A DNA stretch of 64,000 nt from Pteria penguin. Taxonomy: Eukaryota; Mollusca; Bivalvia; Pterioida; Pteriidae. Each line of letters starts with the position of its first letter. Position 1 is the first letter of the stretch. The position numbers were made by a program, and so were the translations under genes. Of the stretch, positions 1 to 10,496 are shown piece by piece. The stretch covers positions 12,012,494-12,076,493 of the forward strand of contig CM068590.1 in assembly GCA_035048485.1 (NCBI GenBank), given 5' to 3'. The notes under the pieces were generated by a model. That model did no database searches. It was not told the origin of the DNA and was given only the letters and a program-made list of their open reading frames with translations.

Positions 1-90
1 ATCAAATCATGAGGCAGAGATGTATAAAGTGTAGAAAAATCAAATGTAGAAATTTGAGTCGCTTTGAAATTTAGCGAAAGAAGTTTGTCT
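1..90 (-). mobile_element. Penelope-like family 1 (PLE1) 5' fragment
   Basis: This stretch is almost identical to 16028-16092 of PLE1 copy A. On the other strand it also matches 35515-35600 of copy C, including a short sequence upstream of the RT motif that copy A lacks. It encodes only the start of the RT core (the FDFSTLYTSLPH region) read leftwards and is cut by the window edge, so the rest of this copy may lie outside. Positions 90-190 show nothing recognisable. Confidence 0.8.
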
Positions 91-189
91 ATAACTTCAT
101 GAGAATTTTTAATCGACCAAAAGTAATTGATGTTACTATTATGAAATGCCACATCACAATATTTGATAATATGATATTTTATAGCAGTT

Positions 190-900
190 AGAGCAGATAC
201 AATCAGCCTCTTTTTAACCAAAGAGAAAGTGACACTTAAACAACTTCAGTCTCTGGTTGGGTTACTTAACTTCGCATGCAACGTTATCATACCTGGTAGA
301 ACATTTTTAAGAAGGTTGATTAACTTGACTATAGGGTTGACAAAACCTTACTACAGAATTAAATTAACAAAAGAGGTCAAGTATGACCTTCATGTTTGGT
401 TAGAGTTTTTAAATAATTTTAATTGCAAATACATGTTCCTACCAGAGCAATTCATCAGTTCTAGTAATCTTAGGCTATATACGGATGCTTCTGGAACCAT
501 TGGTTACGCAGCCATATTCGATAGCGAATGGTTTTATGGAGAATGGGACGAACAATGGAGTAACCAAAACATTGCCAAACAAGAACAATTGTTTTAGCAG
601 TAGAAATATGGTCAAAATATCTACAAAATAAATGTGTTTTATTCAACACCGACAACATGGCATTGGTTCATGTTATAAACAAACAAACATCAAAAGACCA
701 CTGCATTATGTACTTGATAAGGCGTTTGGTCCTTACATACCTTAAATTCAATATTTTATTTAAGGCAAATCATTTAACATCTAAGGAAAATTTTCTATGC
801 GATTGTCTTTCTCGTTGCAAGGTACACCTATTCCAACAATTGGCTCCTTGGGCAGTCGACAGGCCAGTAGCGGTTCCATCCCTACCACCTTTTCCGCATT
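190..900 (+). pseudogene. DIRS-like element: RT end and RNase H, broken
   Basis: The reading frame from about 205 to 597 carries the RT C-terminal signature of DIRS/Ngaro-type elements (LQSLVGLLNFAC, then PGRTFLRRLI). It then enters RNase H at LYTDASGTIGYAA, where the first catalytic Asp is visible. A frameshift near 590 breaks the ORF. Translation resumes with LAVEIWSKYLQ and the second RNase H Asp in NTDNMALVHVIN, and runs to the terminal NFLCDCLSR motif near 835. The order RT, RNase H, then tyrosine recombinase (next entry) on one strand is diagnostic for the DIRS order. The N-terminal RT core and any gag are absent. It is non-functional: 5'-truncated and frameshifted. Confidence 0.85.
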
Positions 901-1800
901 AACCAAAGTTCTGGATAACTTATTAGGAGCATCTTTAAACAAGTCATCAGCGAAAAGCTACTCGCGGGCATGGACTCTTTTCAGCAACTTTGCAGCAATT
1001 CATGGCTTATCACCAGTGCTTCCCATTAAGACTCAAGTTGCTTCCCATTAAGACTCAAGTTCTCGCACTATTTATCTCATATCTCTATTCCAAAGGATAT
1101 GCAGCCTCAACTAATACTTCATACATGTCTGCAGTCAGCTATATACATAAGATAAACAATTTACCCGATTTTAGCGGTTCATTTTTAATACAGAAATTAT
1201 TACATTCATGTCGCAAACTTAAACCTGCTCAAGACTTTAGATAGCCCATTACTAAACATATTGTACACAGTATCTGTAATGCAGTATACCATGCAATTTC
1301 TAATGCATATGAGAGGATCATGTATAAAGCCATGTTTTTGCTGGCCTTCAATGGATTTTTAAGAATAGGGGAAATAACGTCAGGGTCCAGTAACCAAAAT
1401 ACATTGCAAGTCGATCAGATTCAAACCTACAGGGATAGCCTTGTCATAACTTTCACCAATTTCAAGCACCATTCAGGTAACCCCATTCATCTATTAAGGC
1501 AGCTTCAGATGTGTCCTATTGCCCTGTACAGTGCTTAAAAATTACCTACAGCTTAGGGGCAATATGCCTTGCCCACTCTTCTCAATCGGCCCTTTTTTAC
1601 CTGTAAACAAGTTTCAGTTTGCGACAGTCTTAAGGAGATGTCTGTCATTCACCACATTCGATTCAACCCATATTAAAGGTCATTCTTTCCGATTAGGCAT
1701 GTCCTCACATTGTGCAAATTTTGGAATGAGTGATAGTCAAATTCGTTTGTTAGGTCGTTGGAAGTCAGATGCATTTAAATCCTATATAAGGAGTACATGA
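880..1800 (+). pseudogene. DIRS-like tyrosine recombinase, frameshifted
   Basis: Tyrosine recombinases replace the DDE integrase in DIRS elements and integrate circular DNA. The N-terminal SAM-like part is readable from about 900 (SSAKSYSRAWTLFSNFA). The catalytic part shows the first Arg in GFLRIGEI (about 1355-1375), the HxxR box in GHSFRLG (about 1679-1699), and the LLGRWKS..F..YI box with the candidate nucleophile Tyr near 1785. The ORF is broken by an exact 22-bp tandem duplication (1018-1039 and 1040-1061), a TAG at 1242-1244, and a further shift near 1510-1525. It follows the RNase H end directly, as in DIRS elements. The family call is firm; the Ngaro versus DIRS1 versus PAT subgroup is not decided. 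Confidence 0.85.
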
Positions 1801-1830
1801 TATTATATTAGGTTTTTGCCAAATAACAGG

Positions 1831-2080
1831 CCGTTTGCCAACGCTTGTTATATTATTATAGATTTTGACAAGCTGTTTGACAATGCTTGTACATGCAGTA
1901 GTATCTTTGTTAACCTGATGCTTCAGATGAGTTGCAAGCTATTTGACAATGCTTGTGTAACAATATGAACCATATATTTCACTCCAACTTTACAAGCCAT
2001 TTGACAATGCTTGTACATCCATTTCAGTTCATTTTGTACAGTGTATATATCGGCAGGACATGCAAGCCATTTGACAATGC
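1831..2080. repeat. Cluster of five short palindromic repeats after the DIRS recombinase
   Basis: A motif close to CAAGCCATTTGACAATGCTTG occurs around 1831-1848 (degenerate), 1869-1890, 1935-1955, 1993-2012 and 2063-2080 (half). Spacing is irregular, about 43-70 bases. CAAGC and GCTTG at the ends are reverse complements, so each copy can form a hairpin. Their position, just past the recombinase stop, suggests they belong to the element's terminal region; a role as recombinase or host-factor sites is inference. Confidence 0.7.
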
Positions 2081-3004
2081 CGGAATGTTTTTTGTTTTGG
2101 TTTTTTTGTTTTTTTGTTTTGTTTTGTTTTTTTTTTTTTGACAGCGTTTTAGCTAATTCTAGTTGGTTTTCAGTTTTTGAAATACTTTTCATTTGTAAAG
2201 CATAGTTTTAACCAGTCAAGTGCATTGCCCCTGAATGTATGTTTTGGTTTTTTTTACTGCTTTGGGTCTGAACTTGCCTTATGTAGAACAGTACATAACG
2301 CAAGCACTTGGCGGTTTCAGACCACAAAGATAATTATATTAATATAGCAGTCAATTTTATAGGGGTTATTTCCCCTTTTTATTCTTATATGTTTTGATAA
2401 GTCATTGCTTTATATTACTATCTATTACATAAATTTATGTAATGTTTAATAATCAGAGAATCATAACAGTAGATTTTGATCTGCTGTACTTAGTTAATAA
2501 ACAGTCACTTCAGTGGCAATGCACAACAACTTATGTAGTCAGTAGTTTTCAATTGGATAAAACACCTACGAATCCTCAGTTACATGTATGCAGGAATTGA
2601 AGGAAAGACAGTTTTGTGGTAATTGATTCAAACCTTTTAAGGTGTGTGCAAAGATCACTGGTATAGATATTTGGCGCTAGAGATCTGAACCCGGACTATT
2701 TGGAAGAGCAATTAAAAAGAATACATAGGGAGTCATAGATTCGAACCTAGAACGTTGTACAGATGAAAGCTATTGATCGGAAAACAAGGTATTTGGTGGT
2801 ATAGCAATCGAACCAACTGCTTACCGATATGTGGAACTATATAGACCACCATGTTGGGTATATATCTATATATAAAATCTATTAACGCCTCTTGGATTGA
2901 TAAACTGTCTAACTGCAAGAGTAGTTTAAGACAATTCATTAATTTCTTGTGAAAACAATGTAAACAAAGTGGCATAGATTTTACTTACCTTGCATATACA
3001 AATG
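2081..3004. other. Non-coding; T-rich tract and tRNA-like remnants
   Basis: A T-rich run lies at 2094-2140. Between about 2640 and 2860 there are two minus-strand T-arm-like sequences (GATTCGAACC at about 2742-2751 and AATCGAACC near 2806-2814), as expected of very old tRNA-derived SINEs. No credible ORF is seen elsewhere. Confidence 0.4.
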
Positions 3005-3960
3005 AAACAAAACTTCTTCATTACGATGTTGTTAAGAAATTACCATTGTTTGTCCAACAGATTTTTGTATCATTAAATGAATGTAAATCTCACATTTAAT
3101 AATATTAAATCAACAGAAGATTTCCTTGGTCAGCCCTTGTGGAATAACAAATTCATTTCTTACAGGGGTAAGTATATCTGTTTTATGAACTGGATAAAAA
3201 GCGGGTTTAAATTGATCAAGGACATTGTTGATGAAAATGGTTTAAAACCTCTATAATAATTCTATTCACATTTAGTGAAAAAACACAATTGGATATGTGA
3301 ATACAGTATAATGAAGCAAATCATAAGCAAGCTATGTCTGAAATTTGATATGTATAAAATAAAATATATCACAAAAAAAATTTATTTTAGAATAGCGTTC
3401 TATGAATATCATTTCGTTGATTCTAAAGCATACAGTTGCAAATTTTTATGACATATTACGCAATAAGAAGTTTGCTACACCAAACGCAATTTTATGATTC
3501 AAAGAAAAGCACCATGGCCCTTAGTATATAAACAAAAACTAAGTAATATTTATGACAAAAAAGTTGCAGAATTTAATTTCAAATTGTTGAATAATTTGTT
3601 GTCCAATAGATATTTGATAAGTAAATGGAAAATTGGAATTGACAAAAACTGTCTATATTGTCAAAATACCATAGAAAATAATGAACATTTGATATTTTCA
3701 TGCACAAATATGTCTGAAATATGGGAAAATATTGGCAAGTATCTTAAATTTGATATATCTTGGAAATGTATAGTAATTGGATTCTATAATGAAGTAAATG
3801 AAAAACCCATTTTATTAAATAATATTATCTTTCATGGCTTGTAGAATATACAAATATAAAATGATATGCAGAATTAAAAACAAAGAAGAGAACATTTTTA
3901 ACATAAAAGATCATATAAAATACTCGTTAAAAATCAGTATTATGCTCTATTAAAAACTTC
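3005..3960 (+). pseudogene. LINE ORF2 C-terminal fragment with CCHC knuckle
   Basis: Frames from about 3030 to 3258 read PLFVQQIFVSLNECK, then PLWNNKFISYRGK and MNWIKSGFKLIKDI before a TAA. This is the region downstream of the RT in CR1/L2-like LINE proteins. After a gap, 3494-3844 (116 codons) reads AEFNFKLLNNLLSNRYLI.KWK and a zinc knuckle CLYC..EHLIFSC (C-x2-C-x8-H-x4-C) followed by an IWENIG segment. That matches the zf-RVT type C-terminal domain of non-LTR retrotransposons. The RT and endonuclease domains are missing, so this is a 5'-truncated, interrupted copy, as target-primed reverse transcription usually leaves. The exact clade is not decided. Confidence 0.75.
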
Positions 3961-4060
3961 ATGATCATTTAAGCAGAATATATGTATATTCAACAAAATA
4001 TGTGAACTATTATAAATTTAAAGTATGATATTTGACTCAAACTGATTCCTGTTATATGTA

Positions 4061-4645
4061 TTAAAGCTGTATACCCTATGTTCGCTAGTACAGTGCATAT
4101 TATAGGTTGATATATATTCCAAATTGTTTTGATTATATATATAAGCCTAAAACATATTAAAAAGAACTCTTGTAAATGTTTCGATCAAATTCGCCGTTTT
4201 AAGTGAGATATGACTGTCTAAAACGTGATGTTTGTAAACAAATGTTTACAACCAACTTATCACGTGATCTAATTCGGAAGCCGCTGCATTATGGACACTA
4301 ATGGAGGGCGAGGTAAATAAACTTGACGAGTAACTTTAAAAATCTGCACTCAAGTCTGCTAAAGTTAGTATTTACTGAAATCATTTTCTTTTGGAGTCTC
4401 CCTTCATCGTATATATTTTGATAAAACTGCGCATGCGCGAAGTCAGGTTATGGTTGTATTTATGGAATACCCACTTTATTTACGAAATATTTTCTTTTTT
4501 TTTTTTATATCTCCGAGGTTTTGAAGCAACAACAAATGTTATTAACGCAACGTTAGTAACTTCAGCCATACGAGAAAAATACAGCTTTTGTTTTACTTGC
4601 CCTAATTTTTGAAATTATACCGAATTGTAGATTATACAATTTTAA
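4061..4645. mobile_element. MITE family 1, copy 1
   Basis: One of three related 0.55-0.58 kb elements without coding capacity. The left end is TTAA-AGCTGTATACCCTA; the right end, reverse-complemented, is TTAA-AATTGTATAATC, giving imperfect terminal inverted repeats. TTAA stands at both edges, which fits a piggyBac-type target site but could also be part of the repeat itself. The interior includes a GCGCATGCGC palindrome and a TTATTAACG segment shared by all copies. Confidence 0.75.
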
Positions 4646-4656
4646 GTGTAAATATA

Positions 4657-4706
4657 TGTATGTATGTATGTATGTGTATATATGGGTATTTATGTACATG
4701 TGTATC

Positions 4707-4788
<82 letters not shown>
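4657..4788. repeat. TATG/TA microsatellite
   Basis: Simple tandem TATG units pass into a long uninterrupted TA run (about 4712-4787). The Tyr-Ile repeat ORF over it is an artefact. Confidence 0.95.
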
Positions 4789-4789
<1 letters not shown>

Positions 4790-5688
4790 TTGTATTATTT
4801 TGTTGTTTAGTCTATTTTAATGCCATACTTACGCGCGTAATAATGACGTTATGACGTCAACGTTTATAGGAATTTAGAAGCTTGTTTATATTAGACATGT
4901 AAAGATGGATGTTACATAGTTCTTCTGTACTTTTCTAACAATTGCTTGATAAAGGCCAGGAGGCCGAAAATTTGCGGCAAAGAGTATTTGTGTTGTTTCT
5001 TTTAGTGACTTTATTTTATTCATATTAATTATTGATATAAATTTAAACATAACTCATTAAGAAAATATTGAAACAGCAGGAATTTACTCTGATCCAAGTG
5101 TTGGAAATAACAATGCATTGTGCTGTGTTTCAAGTATTTCTTGGATTTTATTAATAAAATATTGGGAAATTCTGTTTTTGATCATTTGGTAAACTATATA
5201 AATGAATTATCATTTAAAATATAAAGAAATAGAAATGCTTAGTGTTAGAAAAATAAAATGGAGTTATTCTTCTTTGCTCATTAATTGACAGAAATCTCTA
5301 GTTAAGTCAATGTAAGGGGCATTTTGATATTTTTGGGCATCTCGCTAAATAGGGGGGTATTTCGGTAATCCGTAATATCGGGAAACCCTCCACCCCTTGA
5401 ACGATAAACGATACAAACAGAAAGTACGATTTTGACATGTCAGAGACGTCAGATCAGGGGTGGATGCAAGATTTGAATTGTGGAGAGATGAGACATAAAA
5501 GATAGTTAGGCGTTTGCTTTAAATTAGGCCATAACAGGGCCCAGGCTGAAGCCGTGTTTGGAGCCCTGGCCCTTTACTAAAAAGCGAACGAAGGTATTTG
5601 TCAGAAATACAATCAAAGATCAACTGAAAACTTTTATTTCTTGAAAAAATTTTATCCCTCCGAGAAAACGTGCTTTACTAACTTCATA
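4790..5688. other. Non-coding; hammerhead-like fold near 4945-4985
   Basis: No supported ORF. At about 4948-4977 a TTGATAA segment is followed by a GGCC/GGCC stem and GAAA, which resembles the core of the hammerhead ribozymes reported in Penelope-like elements, but with core mismatches. Confidence 0.35.
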
Positions 5689-5907
5689 TCACATTTCAAT
5701 GATTTTCTTTAGATCGCTACGCTCTGTAATTGACTTGTAAATTACGCCAGGTAGCGTGATGGCACAAAATTTACCGTTCTTATAGCGATCTTCGTAATAC
5801 TGGCGTTGCGTTGGTTTGAAAGTGACTCTTGGGAAAACATTCAAAAAATTGACATGAATTTTAACATAGACATTGAGCCTTAACAGTTTGATCCGAAATA
5901 AAGTCAA
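5689..5907 (-). CDS. Unassigned ORF, possible terminal exon
   Basis: A 72-codon ORF ends at a TGA at the low-coordinate end. The last 45 residues or so look protein-like (FKPTQRQYYEDRYKNGKF, then CAITLPGVIYKS), and a pyrimidine-containing acceptor-like sequence ending TTTTCCCAAG precedes them near 5845. It could therefore be the last exon of a minus-strand gene running in from higher coordinates. I do not recognise a family, and no partner exon is proven. It may be chance. Confidence 0.25.
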   Translation of the reverse strand: MTLFRIKLLRLNVYVKIHVNFLNVFPRVTFKPTQRQYYEDRYKNGKFCAITLPGVIYKSITERSDLKKIIEM

Positions 5908-7411
5908 CTTAACACAGTAGAAACTGATGACAGGTCTGAAGAATCTGCCGGCAATGTCGGAAAGTCTAATAATCTTCCTACAGACATGAATTCACTGAAT
6001 AATTGCTGTATCCTTTTGTAATATTTCGAGCTTGATATCAGTAGGATACTTTGAAATACTGTATTTTACTGACAACTGGGTAATTATATGAATCTATGAT
6101 AGAGAGAAATTTTCTATACGGCTTAAACTCTGAATTTCATCTGCTTTGAATCTTACGTCTGTACGTTTGTTTTTACGTCACGTGGCCTCGGACAAAAGTA
6201 AACTACATCACAGAACACCTTGGCATAGAAGGCAATTGTCTAAACAAATGGGTTTTAGAGGCCTCTTACTATGACTTTTTACAAGATAATGGACCCCTAG
6301 ATGATGGTCAACTTTGCATGAGTAAGTAATATGGAAAAACGAATATCATGCTATTGTACTTAGCTGGAGAAATAATGTGGTCAGACTGACCTTAGAATCA
6401 AACTCATAACCTTGTGCTATCAAGTTTGACGCTAATACCATTGAACAATTGGGATTGATACCCATCCATTACACTCCTCCTCTGGCAGAGGATTCAAAAT
6501 CTGGAAACAATCCAAAGATCCTAATTCTCACAGTGCACAAACAAATATGCCTTGATGTAGGCTGACCACGACACTAATTATAACAAGCAGAGGAAAAAGA
6601 TGTGGTGAGTCCTGGGAATCGAACCCAGAACTTTCCGTCAGGAAGACAGATGAATGTCTTGACCACTAAGTCAAATTTTCATTTTTTTTTTCTCAAATGA
6701 GATCTTGCCTTGTTGTTCTTTAACTGCACTGTACGAATGACTTATTACTTCTTCCAGTAACTCAGTAACATAGTCTGAAAAAGATAAAACATTTTTACGA
6801 TCAACATTTTTGTAACATCAAGATGATATGCATGACTTAATGGTATTGAATTTCGAATGCTGTTTGTATAACAAAAGACAACATAAATTCATGATGTAAA
6901 TGTATTGATAATCATTTCATATACATGTTTATGGTGAAAGCATCTGTCTGATGCATTGCATAGAAAGTTTATTCTTTGTGGATCAACCTGAAGCAATTCT
7001 CATTTTGAGACATGAAGATAAAGTAAACAAATATTTAAAGTTAATATAGAAATGTTCTTTGCAAAACGTCTGCTTAATTTTTACTTCTTTCGGAACACAA
7101 CTTCAGATAAGATTCAACAAACATCTTCTACCCTGCACGGTTGGTGGCCTGTTGCTGTTCTCAATAAAGGCTGCTATGTATAACATACTAAAAGAAATTC
7201 CTTTTCATATACACATTTCATATATACGTTTCGGTAAAACAGGCAATATTTGTGTGCTGTAGTAAATTCATGGACTGCATAATGCTACCACCAGAAATCA
7301 GAATGGCACCAATGAGAATAAAGTTTCCTAAAGCGAGGGATCCCCACTGAAATACTACGACGCATGTACTTTGCCTCACAACATTGTATGTTCCAGACAC
7401 TTGCTTGTCTA
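5908..7411. other. Non-coding with tRNA-like pseudogene
   Basis: Apart from the tRNA-like sequence at 6600-6680, and a more degenerate one around 6390-6450 on the same strand, nothing is recognisable here. Short ORFs lack family features. Confidence 0.4.
6603..6680 (-). tRNA. tRNA-like sequence (SINE head or pseudo-tRNA)
   Basis: Read on the minus strand it has a box-A-like TGACTTAGTGG, an anticodon stem TCTGT/ACGGA around a 7-base loop holding TCC (a Gly-type anticodon), and a perfect T arm CTGGG-TTCGATT-CCCAG. The 5' acceptor strand does not pair with the 3' strand GACTCAC. It is therefore more likely a tRNA-derived repeat than a working tRNA gene. Confidence 0.5.
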
Positions 7412-8231
7412 CATGCAAAATACGAAAGTAACTGGTGTCACATGACTATGGCACTAACAACAATGTACCACAGTGGACATTCACGGACCCCTGAAATTCA
7501 GAGGTGAGACCAGGTGCCCGGGAGGAGTGAGCATCCCCTGTTTGGCTAGCCACACCCGCCGCGAATGTCCTTACACACAGACGAAACAATAATAATTCAA
7601 CACTGTATATATAAATGAATGTGAACAAACACTGTATAGAAAGCGTCAAAGCCACATAACATCAGGAAAAAGGTATAATAACACTTAAGTCAAACCCCCC
7701 GCGGGGAACTTTTTCACGAGCTCCACACTGCAAAGGGAATAAGTGTGACATTCATGCAAAATACGAAAGTAACTGGTGTCACATGACTATGGCACTAACA
7801 ACAATGTACCACAGTGGACATTCACGGACCCCTGAAATTCAGAGGCGAGACCAGGTGCCCGGGAGGAGTGAGCATCCCCTGTTTGGCTAGCCACACCCGC
7901 CGCGAATGTCCTTACACACAGACGAAACAATAATAATTCAACACTGTATATATAAATGAATGTGAACAAACACTGTATAGAAAGTGTCAAAGCCACATAA
8001 CATCAGGAAAAAGGTATAATAACACTTAAGTCAAACCCCCCGCGGGGAACTTTTTCACGAGCTCCACACTGCAAAGGGAATAAGTGTGACATTCATGCAA
8101 AATACGAAAGTAACTGGTGTCACATGACTATGGCACTAACAACAATGTACCACAGTGGACATTCACGGACCCCTGAAATTCAGAGGTGAGACCAGGTGCC
8201 CGGGAGGATTGAGCATCCCCTGTTTGGCTAG
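7412..8231. repeat. 341-bp tandem repeat, 2.4 units, containing PLE 3' UTR block
   Basis: Units begin at 7412, 7753 and 8094 (exact 341-base spacing). They are nearly identical, and the third breaks off at 8231 into unique sequence. Each unit carries, on the minus strand, the CACCTGGTCTCACCTC-type core typical of the PLE 3' ends in this window (7501, 7842, 8183). The near-identical 69-codon minus ORFs in units 1 and 2 follow from the repeat and are not treated as genes. Confidence 0.9.
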
Positions 8232-8491
8232 ATGACAAAACCGATACAAATGTTACATGTCGACAAAGGTTTATCGAGGCACTTTTCAAAAACGATGAAT
8301 GTCCTATCACAATGGTCATCACTGTCCATTGAACCAAATTCTGACAAGTGGCCATCCTCAGTTGGTGTAAGAACATCTGGAGGAAGTCATTCTAAGGGAA
8401 CACCTTTTTTCCAGGCTAGTGTCACTACTGTGGCTGAAAAAACTAGTATCCAATGGGGATTCTAAGGTTGGAATTCCACAGCAACATACAC

Positions 8492-8572
8492 CCTGTATTT
8501 GCTTCGCAGTCTGTGTTGCAGATGTAGTGGTTGCAGTCTTTACTACAGTTTGTATCCAGCATGTCTTCGTCT
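8492..8572 (-). CDS. Possible EGF-like (MEGF/SREC-type) exon
   Basis: On the minus strand an acceptor-like ATTATTCCAG is followed by 81 bases (a multiple of three) and a donor-like GG|GTGTAT. One frame reads DTNCSKDCNHYICNTDC then EANTG. The cysteine spacing and NTG ending resemble the short EGF-like repeats of multiple-EGF-domain receptors. Other frames are also open, no neighbouring exon of the same kind was found, and the splice sites are only fair, so this is a lead rather than a gene call. Confidence 0.25.
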
Positions 8573-8639
8573 CTGGAATAATTACACATAAATATACTTG
8601 AAGACAAATAACTGTACCATTCAAAACCACAAGTCATGT

Positions 8640-9242
8640 TTCTTACCTTTTGCTTTGGAATTGACCTCTACATTCTTCCCATTGGAAATGAATTTCAGTA
8701 CAATAAAGGATAATATGTGACACATATTATGACATGACCTATGACCTTGATCTTCATTTCATGTGTGTGCCTTATCTCATTATGATGATATATATCCCCA
8801 TACAGTGTTCTGACTATGTGGGTGTTGATTACAGAATTATGGCAATTTAAGTCATTTTGAGTACAACTAGTCAGGCAGTGGCTACAACAGATAGGTAGAT
8901 GCTAGACGGAGACTCTTATGAGTCCATGATGACACAATATACACATGTTTTTAATTTTAATAAAACAAACTTATAAAGTTGATATATTATATATCTGACA
9001 ACATTTTTTTTTCCGTGACACAAATGTGATGACTGAAAACATACTTGTTACAATTTGTCATTGTATATATAAAGAACATATAGCTACAATCATTATCATT
9101 AGTATACATATAACTTATAACCCCTTCACTGATGTCCACTCACCATTATGTAGCATGCACATTACCATTAAGGTAAAATCGTCACTCTTTACAATAAGGA
9201 ATGCGATTGACAGGAAGAATCAGAATCAGAGTATGTACTTAC
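8640..9242. other. Non-coding stretch
   Basis: AT-rich, with no supported ORF, RNA or repeat recognised. Confidence 0.4.
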
Positions 9243-9455
9243 AATCAGAGAGTATGACTTTGGGTTCCAACTCCAAATGTTATGGTGTCCATGGATGTTG
9301 ATGTTCCTTTCTTTGTCTCACTCTCAGGGAGCTCAACATCAGGGCAGGGCTATCAAACTCTCGACCACCATTCTCATTAAGTGGTAGCAGTTCTGCTACT
9401 TGAGGAGTGCATGGTGGCATTGTCACAACAAATACATTTTCTTTTGACTGGAGTA
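9243..9455 (-). CDS. Possible exon of an unidentified minus-strand gene
   Basis: A consensus donor (CTGATT|GTAAGTACA) lies at 9242 on the minus strand and an acceptor-like ACTCCAG near 9456. One frame through the interval reads KENVFVVTMPPCTPQVAELL, then PLNENGGREF, but stops at a TAA before the donor. Another frame stays open near the donor. The sequence is less AT-rich than its surroundings. The frame and function are not settled; it could be a 5' UTR-containing or repeat-derived exon. Confidence 0.25.
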
Positions 9456-10150
9456 CTTTAAAAGCGAAGAAGTAAATTCAGTTATACTGCCCCATGAAAA
9501 TTATTTACACTTCATTTTCAAAATGGATTCAATAGTAATCTGAAAACAAACTCTTTTCTATAGCCTATAGGGGACAGTAATATCCGTGTTTTTGTATTCT
9601 TAAAACAACTCTAAGTAGTCCTCCGAAGGGAAGTCCGGTACATTAAAAGTAAAAGAACACAAACACGCTATAGTACAAACACTATACTTTGGTTTACAGT
9701 ATAAAGTGTCAGTGTCCATGTATTACAATTTACATGTATACACATATACAGTATAATGTGATATAGATGATGGAAATTCAATTCAATAAATTATACAAAT
9801 GTAATTTTACGCACATATTGGCATTTCATTAATGCACAGCAATGTATATCGATATGAGTGTATAGGACTTCAACAGAATAAAACACCCCTAATCCCACCT
9901 TTTTTTACACACACTTTTGAGTCTTCTTCAAAAACACATAAACACTATTGTGTCTACAACACATGCACACAGATATATTACCATAAGAAGTGGCCCTATA
10001 AGAATGATAGGGCCACAATTCTTTTCTTTGCGTAAACTTCCAATTTTTATAAATGGAATGACTGGCACGATTCTACGCATTTCGGCATCAAATAGAGCAA
10101 ATATTTAACATATATAAACATTTAGAAAACGATCGGCAAAAATAACTTAC
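9456..10150. other. Non-coding stretch
   Basis: AT-rich; possible intron if the flanking putative exons are real. Nothing else recognised. Confidence 0.35.
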
Positions 10151-10460
10151 TCCCGATCTGTCGTCTGAAGGCTCCAAACACTTTTTCTCGGCATCTCGGT
10201 AGCAGAATCAATCATGTCCAGACATATTTATTCTCCCACTATTACCAAACCTACCTCAGTACCTGCCATCTATCCTCAAATTTCGAGCAGAATTTCTCCT
10301 TTTAATATTAATATGTCATTTTGCTCACATTCAAAGCATAACACTAGCAAATGTTGTGTAGTCTTATACTCGCGCACATCTTTACTACAGACAATAGTAC
10401 AGTACTGTACAGTGGGCTGTGACATCATCTGTGCGCGCTAGATGACGTCAAATACGGAGT
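10151..10460 (-). promoter_or_regulatory. Putative first exon and CRE-like promoter (minus strand)
   Basis: On the minus strand a GTAAGT donor lies at 10150. Upstream of it a short open frame begins near 10213 (MIDSATEMPRKSVW). Further upstream is a locally GC-richer patch with CGCGC, a TGACGTCA (CRE) site at 10443-10450 and a near-mirror TGACATCATCT at 10420-10430. Together these form an inverted repeat TGACRTCATCT with a 9-base spacer, the kind of site CREB/ATF dimers bind. A palindrome GTACAGTACTGTAC lies at 10398-10411. Promoter activity is inferred from these motifs. Confidence 0.3.
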
Positions 10461-10496
10461 TGGAAAAGACAGGACATTTAGAATCAAATATATTGT

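Noticed and set aside
1831..2080. CRISPR-like array of repeats
   Set aside because: Spacing is irregular, copies are degenerate, and the context is a eukaryotic transposon.
7446..7996. Two near-identical 69-codon minus ORFs
   Set aside because: They are copies within the 341-bp tandem repeat around a PLE 3' UTR. The third unit does not keep the frame.
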